A stretch of 58,136 nt of DNA from Dethiosulfatarculus sandiegensis (GTDB lineage Bacteria; Desulfobacterota; Desulfarculia; Desulfarculales; Desulfarculaceae): NCBI RefSeq assembly GCF_000931935.2, contig NZ_AZAC01000044.1, positions 1 through 58,136 on the forward strand. The letters are read 5' to 3'. A program made the translations under genes and the position numbers. The number at the start of each line of letters is the position of its first letter. The first letter of the stretch is position 1. The notes under the pieces were generated by a model. It saw nothing but the letters and a program-made list of their open reading frames with translations. It did not search any database and was not told where the DNA came from. Below are positions 43,401 to 51,297 of this stretch, piece after piece.

Positions 43401-43894
43401 GCCATCTGGATGGCTTCGTTTTTGGCTCCTTCAAAATCATCGAACATAAGGCGCCTGGGAACCCTGCCCTGGAGGCAGGCGCTCAAGGCAATCAGTCCCT
43501 TGTGATGGTCTTTTAAGATTTCAAGGTCGATCCTGGGCTTGTAGTAAAAACCCTCTGTAAAACCGGAGCTGACCAGGCGCACCAGGTTGAAATAGCCTTC
43601 CACATTTTCAGCCAAAAGCACCAGGTGATTGGCTATGTCCTGACCATGGGTCTGGGTGTGGTCCCGCCGGTCTCCGGGGGCCACATACACCTCGCAACCG
43701 ATGATCGGGGTTATGCCTGCGTCCCTGGCCTTTAAATAGAAGTTGATCGCCCCGAACATATTGCCGTGGTCAGTCATGGCAACCGAGTTCATGCCCAGTT
43801 CCTTGACTCTTTGCATAAGGTCCGGCAGACGGATGGCTCCGTCTAAGAGGCTGTAGGCTGTGTGTAAGTGCAGGTGAACAAAAGGAGGAGCCAT
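40424..43894 (-). CDS. dnaE: DNA polymerase III subunit alpha
   Basis: 1156 residues, normal for DnaE1. The N-terminal PHP domain starts FVHLHLHTAYSLLDGAIR. The palm has GPGRGSAAGSLVAYAMRI and PDIDVDFCMDRRGEV, where the Asp residues bind the catalytic metals. The HhH and OB-fold (VTKKGDRMAFVRLEDLKGS) and C-terminal tau-binding region follow. It is the replicative polymerase. No intein or frameshift was seen. It is read alone on the minus strand, 222 nt downstream of guaA. Confidence 0.96.
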   Translation of the reverse strand: MAPPFVHLHLHTAYSLLDGAIRLPDLMQRVKELGMNSVAMTDHGNMFGAINFYLKARDAGITPIIGCEVYVAPGDRRDHTQTHGQDIANHLVLLAENVEGYFNLVRLVSSGFTEGFYYKPRIDLEILKDHHKGLIALSACLQGRVPRRLMFDDFEGAKNEAIQMAQIMGEGNFFIELQDAGIPEQKKVNQGLIQIADELGLGMVATNDCHYLHKEDHEAHDALLCIQTGKFLSDKNRMRLSDQLYFKSPEEMELLFGHVDGAMGNTVDLARRCEFELPLNKLRFPQYPLEGRTAEEVVREKARKGLDERYKTMELVGRKYDREVYEKRLAYELDVIEKMGFPGYFLVVADFINWSKDNNIPVGPGRGSAAGSLVAYAMRITDLDPIRYKLIFERFLNIERKSMPDIDVDFCMDRRGEVIEYVTGKYGGDSVAQIITFGSMQARAVLRDVGRVMELPYNEVDQIAKLVPSLPGINLTKALEVETRLKDRYEKDHKVKKLLEIGMALEGLPRHASTHAAGVVIGDVPLNQVVPLYKGSKEEIVTQYDMKCVEKAGLIKFDFLGLRTLTVIDLAVRMIKRGKNPDFNIDTVPRDDQASYDLLCSGETTGVFQLESTGMKELLVKMKPSTFEDIIALVALYRPGPLESGMVDDFVARKHGQKKVSYLLPQLEDALKETYGVIVYQEQVQEIARVLAGYSLGEGDILRRAMGKKVPAVMEEQRERFMKGAKENNIDPGKAAEIFDLMAKFAGYGFNKSHSAAYGLIAYQTAYLKAHYPHEFMASLLTSEVNNTEAVMRHIGECRDNGIVVLPPDINKSERIFTVEGDAIRFGMSAIKNVGAGAVDSILAARSEGGDYKDIFDFCERVDLRKVNKKVLESLIKCGSYDSTGAYRSQLMGVLEEALDYGQKMGRDRLGGQTNMFAAFKEAKPEKQKHELPQLPPWSEPDQLAYEKEALGLYISGHPLNRFKQDIRRLTTQDTQKLAEASDGCEVKLAGLPTEIKEKVTKKGDRMAFVRLEDLKGSLELIVFPNCFAECSECLATEEPLFVKGTLDKDERGVKIKATKIIPLEQAAQGVTTRIKLYVNAEDLTREQLVTLRQTLEKNPGDCRVSLYLNVPGKGEAVLALPNRYRIKPEASLMEEINGMFGGKVTEPVISYPESA

Positions 43895-44061
43895 GGTCCA
43901 AATACCCCGTTTGCGGAAGGTGTGGCTAAGTGTATAAAATGATAAATTTTTTTATATATAGCCGGAGATGACGGCCCCGGCGAATCTTTTGTCTTTGCCT
44001 ATTCTCCTCTTATCTCGGGAAATTGGCAAGGCCGGGGACCGGTTCGGAAAAGGGCTTTTTA

Positions 44062-44099
44062 AAGCCTTTTGGAGAAGCATCCTTCCCCAAAAGGCTTGT
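44062..44099 (-). terminator. hairpin downstream of guaA
   Basis: About 11 bp (AAGCCTTTTGG with CCAAAAGGCTT) between guaA and dnaE. The run of T is interrupted, so it is a likely but not textbook terminator. Confidence 0.5.
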
Positions 44100-44116
44100 T
44101 TAAGGGCTAAAAAAAA

Positions 44117-45670
44117 TTATTCCCATTCAATGGTGGCGGGCGGTTTGCTGCTTATATCCAATACCACCCGGTTCACGCCTTGAACTTCGTTTATGATGCG
44201 GCTTGAGATGCGGGCCAGAATTTCGTGCGGAACCCTGGTCCAGTCCGCGGTCATGGCGTCTAAGCTGTCCACAATGCGCAAGGCCACAACATCTTCATAG
44301 GTGCGCTCGTCACCCATGACGCCCACTGTCTTGACCGGCACCAACACGGCAAAGGATTGCCACACCTTGTGGTAGTAGCCGGAGTTGCGCATTTCTTCCT
44401 GAACGACCGCGTCGGCTTCCCTTAAACTGGCCAGTTTTTCAGGGGTGACCTCACCCATGATGCGGATGGCCAGGCCAGGGCCGGGGAAGGGCTGGCGGCT
44501 TACAATGGACTCGGGCATGCCGAGTTCGCGCCCCACTTCCCGCACTTCGTCCTTAAACAGCTCGCGCAGGGGCTCCACCAGCTCCATGCGCATCTTCTCG
44601 GGCAGACCGCCCACATTGTGGTGACTTTTAATGGTGGCGCTGGGGCCCTTGAAACTCACCGACTCGATAACGTCCGGATAAAGGGTGCCTTGGGCCAGAT
44701 AGTCCACCTGTCCGATTTTGGCGGCTTCCTCTTCAAAGACCTCGATAAAGGTGTGGCCTATGATGCGGCGTTTTTCCTCTGGGTCGGTGACTCCGGCCAA
44801 ACGGCCCAGGAAGGTTTTGGCCGCATCGACAACCACCAGGTTAAGGCCAAAGGTCTCCCTGAAAATTCCCGCCACTTCGCTGACTTCTCCGGCCCGCAAA
44901 ACCCCGTTGTCCACAAATATGGAGGTGAGGTTTTTGCCGATGGCCTTATGCAGCATCAAGGCCACCACAGACGAGTCCACCCCTCCGCTCAAGGCGCAGA
45001 TCACCTTTTTGCCGTCCAGGCGCTGTTTCAGCTCGTCTATGGTTGCCTGGGCGAAGTTGTGCATGGTCCAGATGGGGCGGCAGCCGCATTCTCCCAACAC
45101 AAAGGAGGCCAGCATCACCGCGCCCTGGGGCGTGTGCACCACCTCGGGATGGAACTGCACCCCGTACATGTGACGTTCATGGTTGGCCATGGCCGCCACC
45201 GGGGAGTTTTCAGTCACGGCCAGAGGCTCGAATCCCCCGGGCATTTCCTCGATGCGGTCGCCGTGGCTCATCCAGACCTTGTGTGGCTCTTTGCCGTCCA
45301 GATCCCGGAAGGGACCGGCCAGGGCCTTTATATCCAGATTTGCCGGGCCGTATTCCTTTTTGGTGCCCCTGGCCACCTTGCCGCCCTGCAAGTGGGTGAT
45401 GATCTGCATGCCGTAGCATATGCCGAGCACAGGCACCCCAAGCTCGAGGATGCCCTTGTCCATGGTCGGCGCATCTTCGGCATAAACGCTGGCCGGCCCT
45501 CCTGAAAGGATGATTCCCTTGGGCTCAAAGGCCTTGACCTCGCTTAAGGGCATGGTGCAGGGGTGGATCTCACAGTAGACCCTGGCCTCCCTCACCCGCC
45601 GGGCGATCAGCTGGGTGGTCTGCGAACCAAAATCCAGGATAAGTATTTTTTCGGAATGAATATCTTTCAT
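44117..45670 (-). CDS. guaA: GMP synthase (glutamine-hydrolysing)
   Basis: 517 residues. The class I amidotransferase domain has ILILDFGSQTTQLIARRVRE and the catalytic Cys in VLGICYGMQ, with His-Glu in VQFHPEVVHT. The ATP pyrophosphatase has ALSGGVDSSVVALML (P-loop), and the C-terminal dimerisation domain ends PPATIEWE, the family's fixed C-terminus. It converts XMP to GMP. It starts 3 nt after guaB, so the two form a guanine-nucleotide operon. Confidence 0.97.
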   Translation of the reverse strand: MKDIHSEKILILDFGSQTTQLIARRVREARVYCEIHPCTMPLSEVKAFEPKGIILSGGPASVYAEDAPTMDKGILELGVPVLGICYGMQIITHLQGGKVARGTKKEYGPANLDIKALAGPFRDLDGKEPHKVWMSHGDRIEEMPGGFEPLAVTENSPVAAMANHERHMYGVQFHPEVVHTPQGAVMLASFVLGECGCRPIWTMHNFAQATIDELKQRLDGKKVICALSGGVDSSVVALMLHKAIGKNLTSIFVDNGVLRAGEVSEVAGIFRETFGLNLVVVDAAKTFLGRLAGVTDPEEKRRIIGHTFIEVFEEEAAKIGQVDYLAQGTLYPDVIESVSFKGPSATIKSHHNVGGLPEKMRMELVEPLRELFKDEVREVGRELGMPESIVSRQPFPGPGLAIRIMGEVTPEKLASLREADAVVQEEMRNSGYYHKVWQSFAVLVPVKTVGVMGDERTYEDVVALRIVDSLDAMTADWTRVPHEILARISSRIINEVQGVNRVVLDISSKPPATIEWE

Positions 45671-45673
45671 GTT

Positions 45674-47137
45674 TTACTCTACCCGGTAGTTGGGAGCTTC
45701 CTTGGTGATAATCACGTCGTGGACGTGGCTTTCTCTTAGGCCTGCGGTGGTGATGCGGACAAATTCGCTCTTTTCGTTCAGCTCGGGCACAGTGGCCGCT
45801 CCCACATAACCCATGCCGGACTTAAGGCCGCCCACCAGCTGGTAGACACTGTCGGCCAGATGCCCGCGATAGGGGACCCTGCCCACAATTCCCTCGGGCA
45901 CCATTTTATCAGAGGCCTGCTCAACCTTCTGGCTGTAGCGGTCTGCCGAGCCTGATTTCATGGCGTCTATGGAACCCATGCCCCGGTAGATCTTGTATTG
46001 GCGGCCCTGATAAAGGACCGTCTCTCCGGGGGATTCATCGGTTCCGGCAAATAAGGAGCCGATCATAACCACCTGGGCTCCTCCGGCCAGGGCCTTGGTC
46101 AGGTCGCCCGAGTATTTTATCCCACCATCGGCTATCATGGGAATACCCGCTTCGCTGGTGACCTCACTGATCTCCATTATGGCGCTCATCTGGGGTACGC
46201 CGACTCCTGCGACCACCCTGGTGGTGCAGATTGATCCAGGCCCCACGCCGACCTTGACCGCGTCGACTCCCGCTTTGATCAGTGCCTCGGCCCCTTTGGT
46301 GGTGGCTATGTTGCCTGCGATGAGCTGGCAATTGGGAAATGCCTCTTTCAGGGCCTTGACCGAGTCGAGCACTCCTTGGCTGTGCCCATGGGCCGAGTCC
46401 AGGCAAAGGGCGTCCACGCCCGCTTTGATCAGTGCCTCGGCCCTTTTAAGACCGCCGTCACCGACCCCGATGGCCGCGCCCACCCTGAGGCGGCCCATGG
46501 CATCTTTGGCCGAGTGGGGATACTTGCGGACCTTTTCGATATCCTTGATCGTCACCAGGCCCTTTAAATTGCCTTTTTCGTCGGTGACCAGAAGTTTTTC
46601 AATGCGATGCTCGTGTAAAAGGGCCTTGACCTCTTCGGTGCCCACCCCTTCTCTGGCGGTGACCAGCTTGTCTTTGGTCATCACGTTTTCCACGGGCTGA
46701 TCAAAGTTGTTCTCAAACCTGAGGTCCCGGTTGGTGATGATGCCCACCAGTTTGGCGCCCACCACTACCGGCACTCCGCTTATGCGGTACTGGCTCATCA
46801 GGTCCAGGACGTCGGAGATGGTGGCATCCGGTCCAACCGTCACCGGATCCACAATCATACCGGACTCGGACTTTTTGACCTTGATCACTTCCAGAGCCTG
46901 GTTTTTGATGCTCATATTCTTGTGAATAAAGCCCATACCGCCCTGACGGGCCATGCTGATGGCGGTCCTGCCTTCGGTGACAGTGTCCATGGCCGCCGAG
47001 ACCAAGGGGATATTGAGTCTTATTTTATTGGTTAGCCAAGTGGAAGTGTCCACCTCGCTGGGCAACACTTGGGAAAAACCCGGTTTCAATAGCAGATCCT
47101 CGAAAGTGAGGCCCATTTGGCATTCTTTGACCGCCAT
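45674..47137 (-). CDS. guaB: IMP dehydrogenase
   Basis: 487 residues. The TIM barrel is interrupted by a CBS pair (about 95-200, ISDVLDLMSQYRISGVPVVV). The loop GPGSICTTRVVAGVGVPQ holds the catalytic Cys; GGIKYSGDLTKALAGGA and YRGMGSIDAM complete the site. It oxidises IMP to XMP with NAD+. Its place before guaA and after the ppx-type gene with 5-nt spacing indicates one operon. Confidence 0.97.
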   Translation of the reverse strand: MAVKECQMGLTFEDLLLKPGFSQVLPSEVDTSTWLTNKIRLNIPLVSAAMDTVTEGRTAISMARQGGMGFIHKNMSIKNQALEVIKVKKSESGMIVDPVTVGPDATISDVLDLMSQYRISGVPVVVGAKLVGIITNRDLRFENNFDQPVENVMTKDKLVTAREGVGTEEVKALLHEHRIEKLLVTDEKGNLKGLVTIKDIEKVRKYPHSAKDAMGRLRVGAAIGVGDGGLKRAEALIKAGVDALCLDSAHGHSQGVLDSVKALKEAFPNCQLIAGNIATTKGAEALIKAGVDAVKVGVGPGSICTTRVVAGVGVPQMSAIMEISEVTSEAGIPMIADGGIKYSGDLTKALAGGAQVVMIGSLFAGTDESPGETVLYQGRQYKIYRGMGSIDAMKSGSADRYSQKVEQASDKMVPEGIVGRVPYRGHLADSVYQLVGGLKSGMGYVGAATVPELNEKSEFVRITTAGLRESHVHDVIITKEAPNYRVE

Positions 47138-47142
47138 ATTTT

Positions 47143-48078
47143 CTAATCTCCTTTAGAGGCAAAGCCAAGACCGTCCAGGAGAATGCCCTCCAAAAGACCG
47201 GCGTCCATGGCTGTTAATTCCGTAAGTCCGAGGCCTTTTAGCAAACCTCTTAAAATAGCCATTCCGGCTATAATTATATCTGCTCTTTCTCTCTCCATGC
47301 CTGGTAAAACTCTTCTTTTTTCCAGGGGAATATCGGCAAGCATCCCGGAAAGTCCGTCCAGGTCACGGAGGCTTATATTAAGGTTATTGACCTTTTCCGG
47401 CCGGTATTGTTTGAGCTTAAGCATGAGGCTGGCCGCATTGGCGGCGGTTCCCGCAGTGGCGATGAGTCTTTGAACGCCTTTTTGGCGAAGAGGGGCCAGG
47501 TGGGGGGCCAGGGCCTGTTCGGCCATTTCATCAAGCCTGGCCATTTCATCCGAGGTCGGGGGATCTTGGGAGTTCCAGGTCTCGGTCAGGGCTACGGCCC
47601 CTGTTTTGATGCTGCATGGCGGATGAGAGCCGTTATCCAGGTTGATGAGTTCGGTGGAGCCGCCTCCCACGTCTGCCAGCCAGGCCTGTTCGGCTTCCCC
47701 CTCAAGGCGGCTCATTACTCCCAGGCGGGAGAGCCGGGCCTCTTGTCCCCCGCTCAAAATGGTTGCCTTGTCCAGTTTAAGCTCGCGGGCAAGCTCCTCC
47801 ACAAAGTCGGCCCCGTCCGTGGCGGCCCGGCAGGCCTGGGTTGCCCCCAGGCAGATGTAGCTAGCGCCCAGGCTGCGTGCCTGGGCGCTGAATTCTTGAG
47901 CCGCTTTAAACGCCATTTGTTTTGATTTTTTATCCAGAGGTCTCCCCTTGGCCAGGCCCCTGCCCAGGCGGGGAGTTGATATTCCCCTGCCCAGAGCGCG
48001 CCAGTTGCCTTTGTGCACCTCCGCCACCAAAAGGCGAAGCGTATTGGACCCCAGGTCCATGGCCGCCGCTTTTGTCAC
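47143..48078 (-). CDS. Ppx/GppA family phosphatase
   Basis: 311 residues from a GTG start with AGAGG nearby. AMDLGSNTLRLLVAEV is the ASKHA phosphate-1 loop and ADVGGGSTELI the second. LIATAGTAANAASL is near the adenosine motif. The length is that of short exopolyphosphatases or (p)ppGpp 5'-phosphohydrolases lacking the C-terminal HD region. Being first in the operon with guaB and guaA, a role in pppGpp to ppGpp conversion, tied to GTP supply, is attractive but unproven. Confidence 0.85.
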   Translation of the reverse strand: MTKAAAMDLGSNTLRLLVAEVHKGNWRALGRGISTPRLGRGLAKGRPLDKKSKQMAFKAAQEFSAQARSLGASYICLGATQACRAATDGADFVEELARELKLDKATILSGGQEARLSRLGVMSRLEGEAEQAWLADVGGGSTELINLDNGSHPPCSIKTGAVALTETWNSQDPPTSDEMARLDEMAEQALAPHLAPLRQKGVQRLIATAGTAANAASLMLKLKQYRPEKVNNLNISLRDLDGLSGMLADIPLEKRRVLPGMERERADIIIAGMAILRGLLKGLGLTELTAMDAGLLEGILLDGLGFASKGD

Positions 48079-48441
48079 ACTAGCCTCTAAGTAAAATGGT
48101 TTGGGCAGTTTAAGTTAGAAAGTAACCGAAGATAATAATGTGCCCGCATGTTCAGATAACAAGTTGATTTCATTTTTAGCAGAGGAATACAAATCTTACA
48201 AGGTGCAGAATTTAATTGACCCTTTGGTATGGCCAAGCCTTTAAACTGCGTCGTCCGGAAGGGAATCGGAAAAATCCTTGTATTAATTTTTCCTTGGGTG
48301 TGTATTAAAAATAAATTTTGATAACTCCTTTAAAGAATATAAAATTTTTGATCATGTGATTTAGAGGGGCCGCCCTGGGGCTGCTTGGGATTTTTTTCGC
48401 GGACCGGCTCCGGCCCGGGCATTGTGATAATATTCAAAGCC
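48079..48441. other. divergent intergenic region
   Basis: Lies between the minus-strand ppx-guaBA operon and the plus-strand heparinase-like gene. A weak promoter candidate on the plus strand (TTGACC at 48216 and TTTAAA at 48240) was seen; nothing else. Confidence 0.35.
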
Positions 48442-50373
48442 ATGGAAAAGCAAAAGCTAAAAGGCGGTTTAAGGGCTTTTTTAAGGAAACGCACTGCCGG
48501 TAAGGTGGCGGAACTCATAGGCGGCAGGCAGGCCCTGGAAGAAATGATGGCCTCTGCCGGTTATGGAGCCAATGCGCCGGGCCTGGCCGCCAGGCTGGCC
48601 GTGGAGTTGGGCAGAGTTTTTCCACTTGCCCTGGATGCCTCCTCTTTGCGGGTTTTCGGCCGCTACTTTCCGGGCGCGACCGTCATGAAACGGGCCAGGC
48701 GTCAGGCGGGAAGGGGGCTTAGCGAGGAGCCTCCCACACCGCCGATTCCCGCCAGCTGCATCAAAATAGACCCCGAAGAACTCATGCTTTCCTGGCCCAG
48801 GTTGAGCGGACAGATTCCGGTTCGCCTGGCCAGGGCCCATGTGCTGGGCTCTGATCCCCAGCTTGCCTTGGCCGCGGTGAGAGAGATTAAACGTTTTTGC
48901 TCTCATCACCCGCCTTTGATGGGCCTGGGCTGGACCCATTCGGGCATGGTTGCCGGACGAGTGGCTAACTGGCTTTTGGCTCTGCGTTTTTTAAGCAACA
49001 TGGGGATGTTGGATGCGGAAATGGCTCCCCATGCCTGCCTGCACCTGAAGGTGGCGGGCATGGTCTTCAGCCAGGAACTCGACGCCGAATCCCGACCGGG
49101 CCCGGACCTCATTTGCCAGGCAGGGGCCTTGATGCTTTTGGGCCGCACCCTGGCCTTTTTACCTGAGGCGGAAACTTGGGCCGAACAGGGAAAAGCGGCT
49201 CTTAACAAGGCCCTTAAAGCCTGGCACAGCCCCTTGGAATCTTGCCTGCCCACCCTGGAGTTGGCCGGGGCGGTGTCCTATGCGGGGTTATGCCTTTGGG
49301 TTCGCCAAAAGGCGGGAGAAAAGGCCTTGCAGTTGAGCCTGGACCTGGAGCCCCTGGCCCGGGCCTGCCGGGCTCTGGCTCCGCCCTGGGGCTGCGCCCA
49401 GGGATGGGGATGGTCACCTTTGGGGGTGCTGCCGGGCCTGGACCAGGGTGAAGTGGACCCCTACACCAAGGCGGCGAATCTGGCCGCGGTCCTTTTGGAC
49501 AACCCCCTTCTCAGGGCGGGAAGGGACTTGGATGAAGACCTGTATTGGCTCATCGGCCCTTCGGCCAAGGAAAAATTAAGGAAGCTGGCAGGCGGAAAGA
49601 CTCCGCCCGCTACTGAGATCAAGGCTCTGGGGATTGTTTTCCTTTGTCAAAAAAACCTGGGGCGCAAGGTTGGCCTGTTGTTGCGCACCACTTCAGGCCG
49701 TAAAGGAGATCAACCCGAGTTGCTCAGCCTGGCCGCTTCCCTTGACGGCAAGCCCTTTTTGGTCACCCCCGGCCCGGTGGGGGCGGGCCCCATGAGCGCT
49801 CACCTGGCTTCCAGGGAGGCCCAGAACGCCCTTTGCCTGGATAAAGACGGACCAGGTCCAGGGGTGGTGGAGCTGGAGGCCCTGGAAAAGGAAGGCAACC
49901 ATGTCTTTACTTCGGTCTTGTATCAAAGCGCCAAAGGGGCCAAGGAAGCCTTAAGCCTAAGGCGCAGAATATTTTTAGATGGCGAGGCCGGGCTGTTCAA
50001 TATAGTGGATCAGATCCAGGCAGAGGGGGAGCATCTTTGCCGGATCTACTTCCACCTTCCCAGGGGCACCCAGGTGGAACCGGTTTCCGACGGTTCTTTT
50101 TCCCTGAACGGCCCCTTTGGGCAGGCCTGGTTCAGACCTGAGCCAAATACATTTGTCTCGGTTGTCAAGGGCAGGCATCAGCCTCCCCTGGGCTGGCTGG
50201 CCGATGAAAACGGCCATGTAGCGGCCGCCCCGGTTTTGGCGGTGCAGGCAAAGGTGATGGGCGCAGCCAGGATAACAAGTGTTTTTGCCTTTGAGGATAA
50301 GGATTCTGCCTGGATCAAGAAAAAGGAAGCTCTAAATGGCTCAAAGACTGGGAATACTGGTGACCTCCGATGA
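48442..50373 (+). CDS. heparinase II/III-like protein, diverged
   Basis: About 643 residues from ATG 48442; GTG or TTG codons upstream are alternatives and no strong binding site marks any. The N-terminal half is an alpha/alpha barrel with the heparinase-like stretch PPLMGLGWTHSGMVAGRVAN followed by WLLALRFL. The C-terminal half (from about 430) is a beta-sandwich-type region with LRRRIFLDGEAGLFNIVDQI. The usual Asn-His-Tyr pattern of active lyases (for example NNH.) is not evident, so it may bind polysaccharide without cutting it. No signal peptide is seen, odd for a glycan enzyme. Its last 38 nt overlap the DsrE-like gene. Confidence 0.6.
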   Translation: MEKQKLKGGLRAFLRKRTAGKVAELIGGRQALEEMMASAGYGANAPGLAARLAVELGRVFPLALDASSLRVFGRYFPGATVMKRARRQAGRGLSEEPPTPPIPASCIKIDPEELMLSWPRLSGQIPVRLARAHVLGSDPQLALAAVREIKRFCSHHPPLMGLGWTHSGMVAGRVANWLLALRFLSNMGMLDAEMAPHACLHLKVAGMVFSQELDAESRPGPDLICQAGALMLLGRTLAFLPEAETWAEQGKAALNKALKAWHSPLESCLPTLELAGAVSYAGLCLWVRQKAGEKALQLSLDLEPLARACRALAPPWGCAQGWGWSPLGVLPGLDQGEVDPYTKAANLAAVLLDNPLLRAGRDLDEDLYWLIGPSAKEKLRKLAGGKTPPATEIKALGIVFLCQKNLGRKVGLLLRTTSGRKGDQPELLSLAASLDGKPFLVTPGPVGAGPMSAHLASREAQNALCLDKDGPGPGVVELEALEKEGNHVFTSVLYQSAKGAKEALSLRRRIFLDGEAGLFNIVDQIQAEGEHLCRIYFHLPRGTQVEPVSDGSFSLNGPFGQAWFRPEPNTFVSVVKGRHQPPLGWLADENGHVAAAPVLAVQAKVMGAARITSVFAFEDKDSAWIKKKEALNGSKTGNTGDLR

Positions 50374-50641
50374 ACACATGTCCAGCCTTTTGGGTATAGC
50401 CCGGGCGGCAAACCGGGCGGGCAAGGAGGTCATGGTTTTTATCACCCACGAAGGGGTGCGTCTGACTCAACTGCCTGAGTTTGCCCAATTGGAAGGCCTG
50501 GCCGATATAAAGATCTGTGAAGTGAATTTTGCCTTTCATGGCCTTGAAAGACCGGCGCCTCTGCTTGAGGATGAGGATTACACCAACCAGGCCGCCAACG
50601 GCATGATGATAGAGGATGTGGACCGTTATCTGGTGCTTTAG
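50336..50641 (+). CDS. DsrE-like small protein 1
   Basis: 101 residues with the Rossmann-like DsrE/YchN fold: LGILVTSDEHMSSLLGIARA then AGKEVMVFITHEGV. IKICEVNFAFHGLE holds Cys61 at the place where DsrE proteins carry the persulfide-forming Cys. AAGGAAG precedes the ATG inside the end of the heparinase-like gene. It is the first of three small genes of this type followed by an Fe-S protein. Related proteins shuttle sulfane sulfur in the cytoplasm; here that role is inference. Confidence 0.72.
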   Translation: MAQRLGILVTSDEHMSSLLGIARAANRAGKEVMVFITHEGVRLTQLPEFAQLEGLADIKICEVNFAFHGLERPAPLLEDEDYTNQAANGMMIEDVDRYLVL

Positions 50642-50667
50642 CCCATTTTTTTCCAAGGAGGTGACAA

Positions 50668-50976
50668 ATGGAGGTGGATAGGGCCTGCGTGCTGGTCAGA
50701 AGGCCCCGGGACGCCTGGGAGGCTTCCAGGAGTGCGCTGGGGCTTTTGCTTGAAGGCATAGAAACCCGGCTTTTTCTGCTTGATGCCAAGGTGAGCCTGC
50801 CCCAAGGGAAACGGGAATCTGATTTTCAAGACACCCTGGAAATGATCCTGGATATGGGGGGAGAGGTCTTTTCCAACCAGGATGAGGACAGAGAAAGGTG
50901 GCCCGATATGAGACGCGCAGACCTCTCTGAAACAGCCCAGGCCCTGCGGGAATGCGACCTGGTGATCCCCTTTTGA
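50668..50976 (+). CDS. DsrE/DsrF-like small protein 2
   Basis: 102 residues. ACVLVRRPRDAWEASRSALG and LLEGIETRLFLLDAKV follow the strand-helix-strand order of DsrE/F proteins. The central cysteine expected near 65-75 is replaced (GGEVFSNQDEDR); the only cysteines are C7 and C95, the latter in the C-terminal LRECDLVIPF. An AGGAGG site lies upstream. It probably pairs with protein 1 in a hetero-oligomer, as TusC does with TusD, with a structural role. Confidence 0.6.
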   Translation: MEVDRACVLVRRPRDAWEASRSALGLLLEGIETRLFLLDAKVSLPQGKRESDFQDTLEMILDMGGEVFSNQDEDRERWPDMRRADLSETAQALRECDLVIPF

Positions 50977-50990
50977 AAAAGGTGCCCGAA

Positions 50991-51167
50991 ATGACCCAAA
51001 GCCTTTTACATGTACTGAAATCCCCGCCGGACCAGATTACCAGGGAGCTTATGAAAGAGCTCGGCAAGGACAGGCAGGTGGTTGAATTCAAACTTTATGG
51101 GGAAAACGATTACGAACGCCTGGTTGAGCTTGTTTTTGCGGCTGACCAGGTTATCTCCTGGCGCTGA
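50991..51167 (+). CDS. short DsrH/TusB-like protein 3
   Basis: 58 residues from ATG 50991 with AAGGTG upstream, shorter than usual for the family. SLLHVLKSPPDQITRELM resembles the LLHI(L/V)..SP start of DsrH/TusB, and the C-terminus DYERLVELVFAADQVISWR has the typical D.VISW ending. No cysteine is present, so it cannot carry persulfide sulfur. Order and spacing with the two preceding genes mirror dsrE-dsrF-dsrH. A longer in-frame start at 50952 overlaps gene 2 and is less likely. Confidence 0.55.
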   Translation: MTQSLLHVLKSPPDQITRELMKELGKDRQVVEFKLYGENDYERLVELVFAADQVISWR

Positions 51168-51297
51168 ACAGCGGCTCATTTTTTCTTTGCCAAAATTTCA
51201 CCCACAGGCTAGCATGGAGCGTAACTTCCTCAGCCCATGCAAGCTATAGTCTTTTCGATGATTGGGTCGCCCTCGCGCGTGCACCCGGAGGATACAT

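Noticed and set aside
44618..45505. Long plus ORF (295 codons) opposite guaA
   Set aside because: Lies wholly antisense to a clearly conserved gene; a codon-bias shadow.
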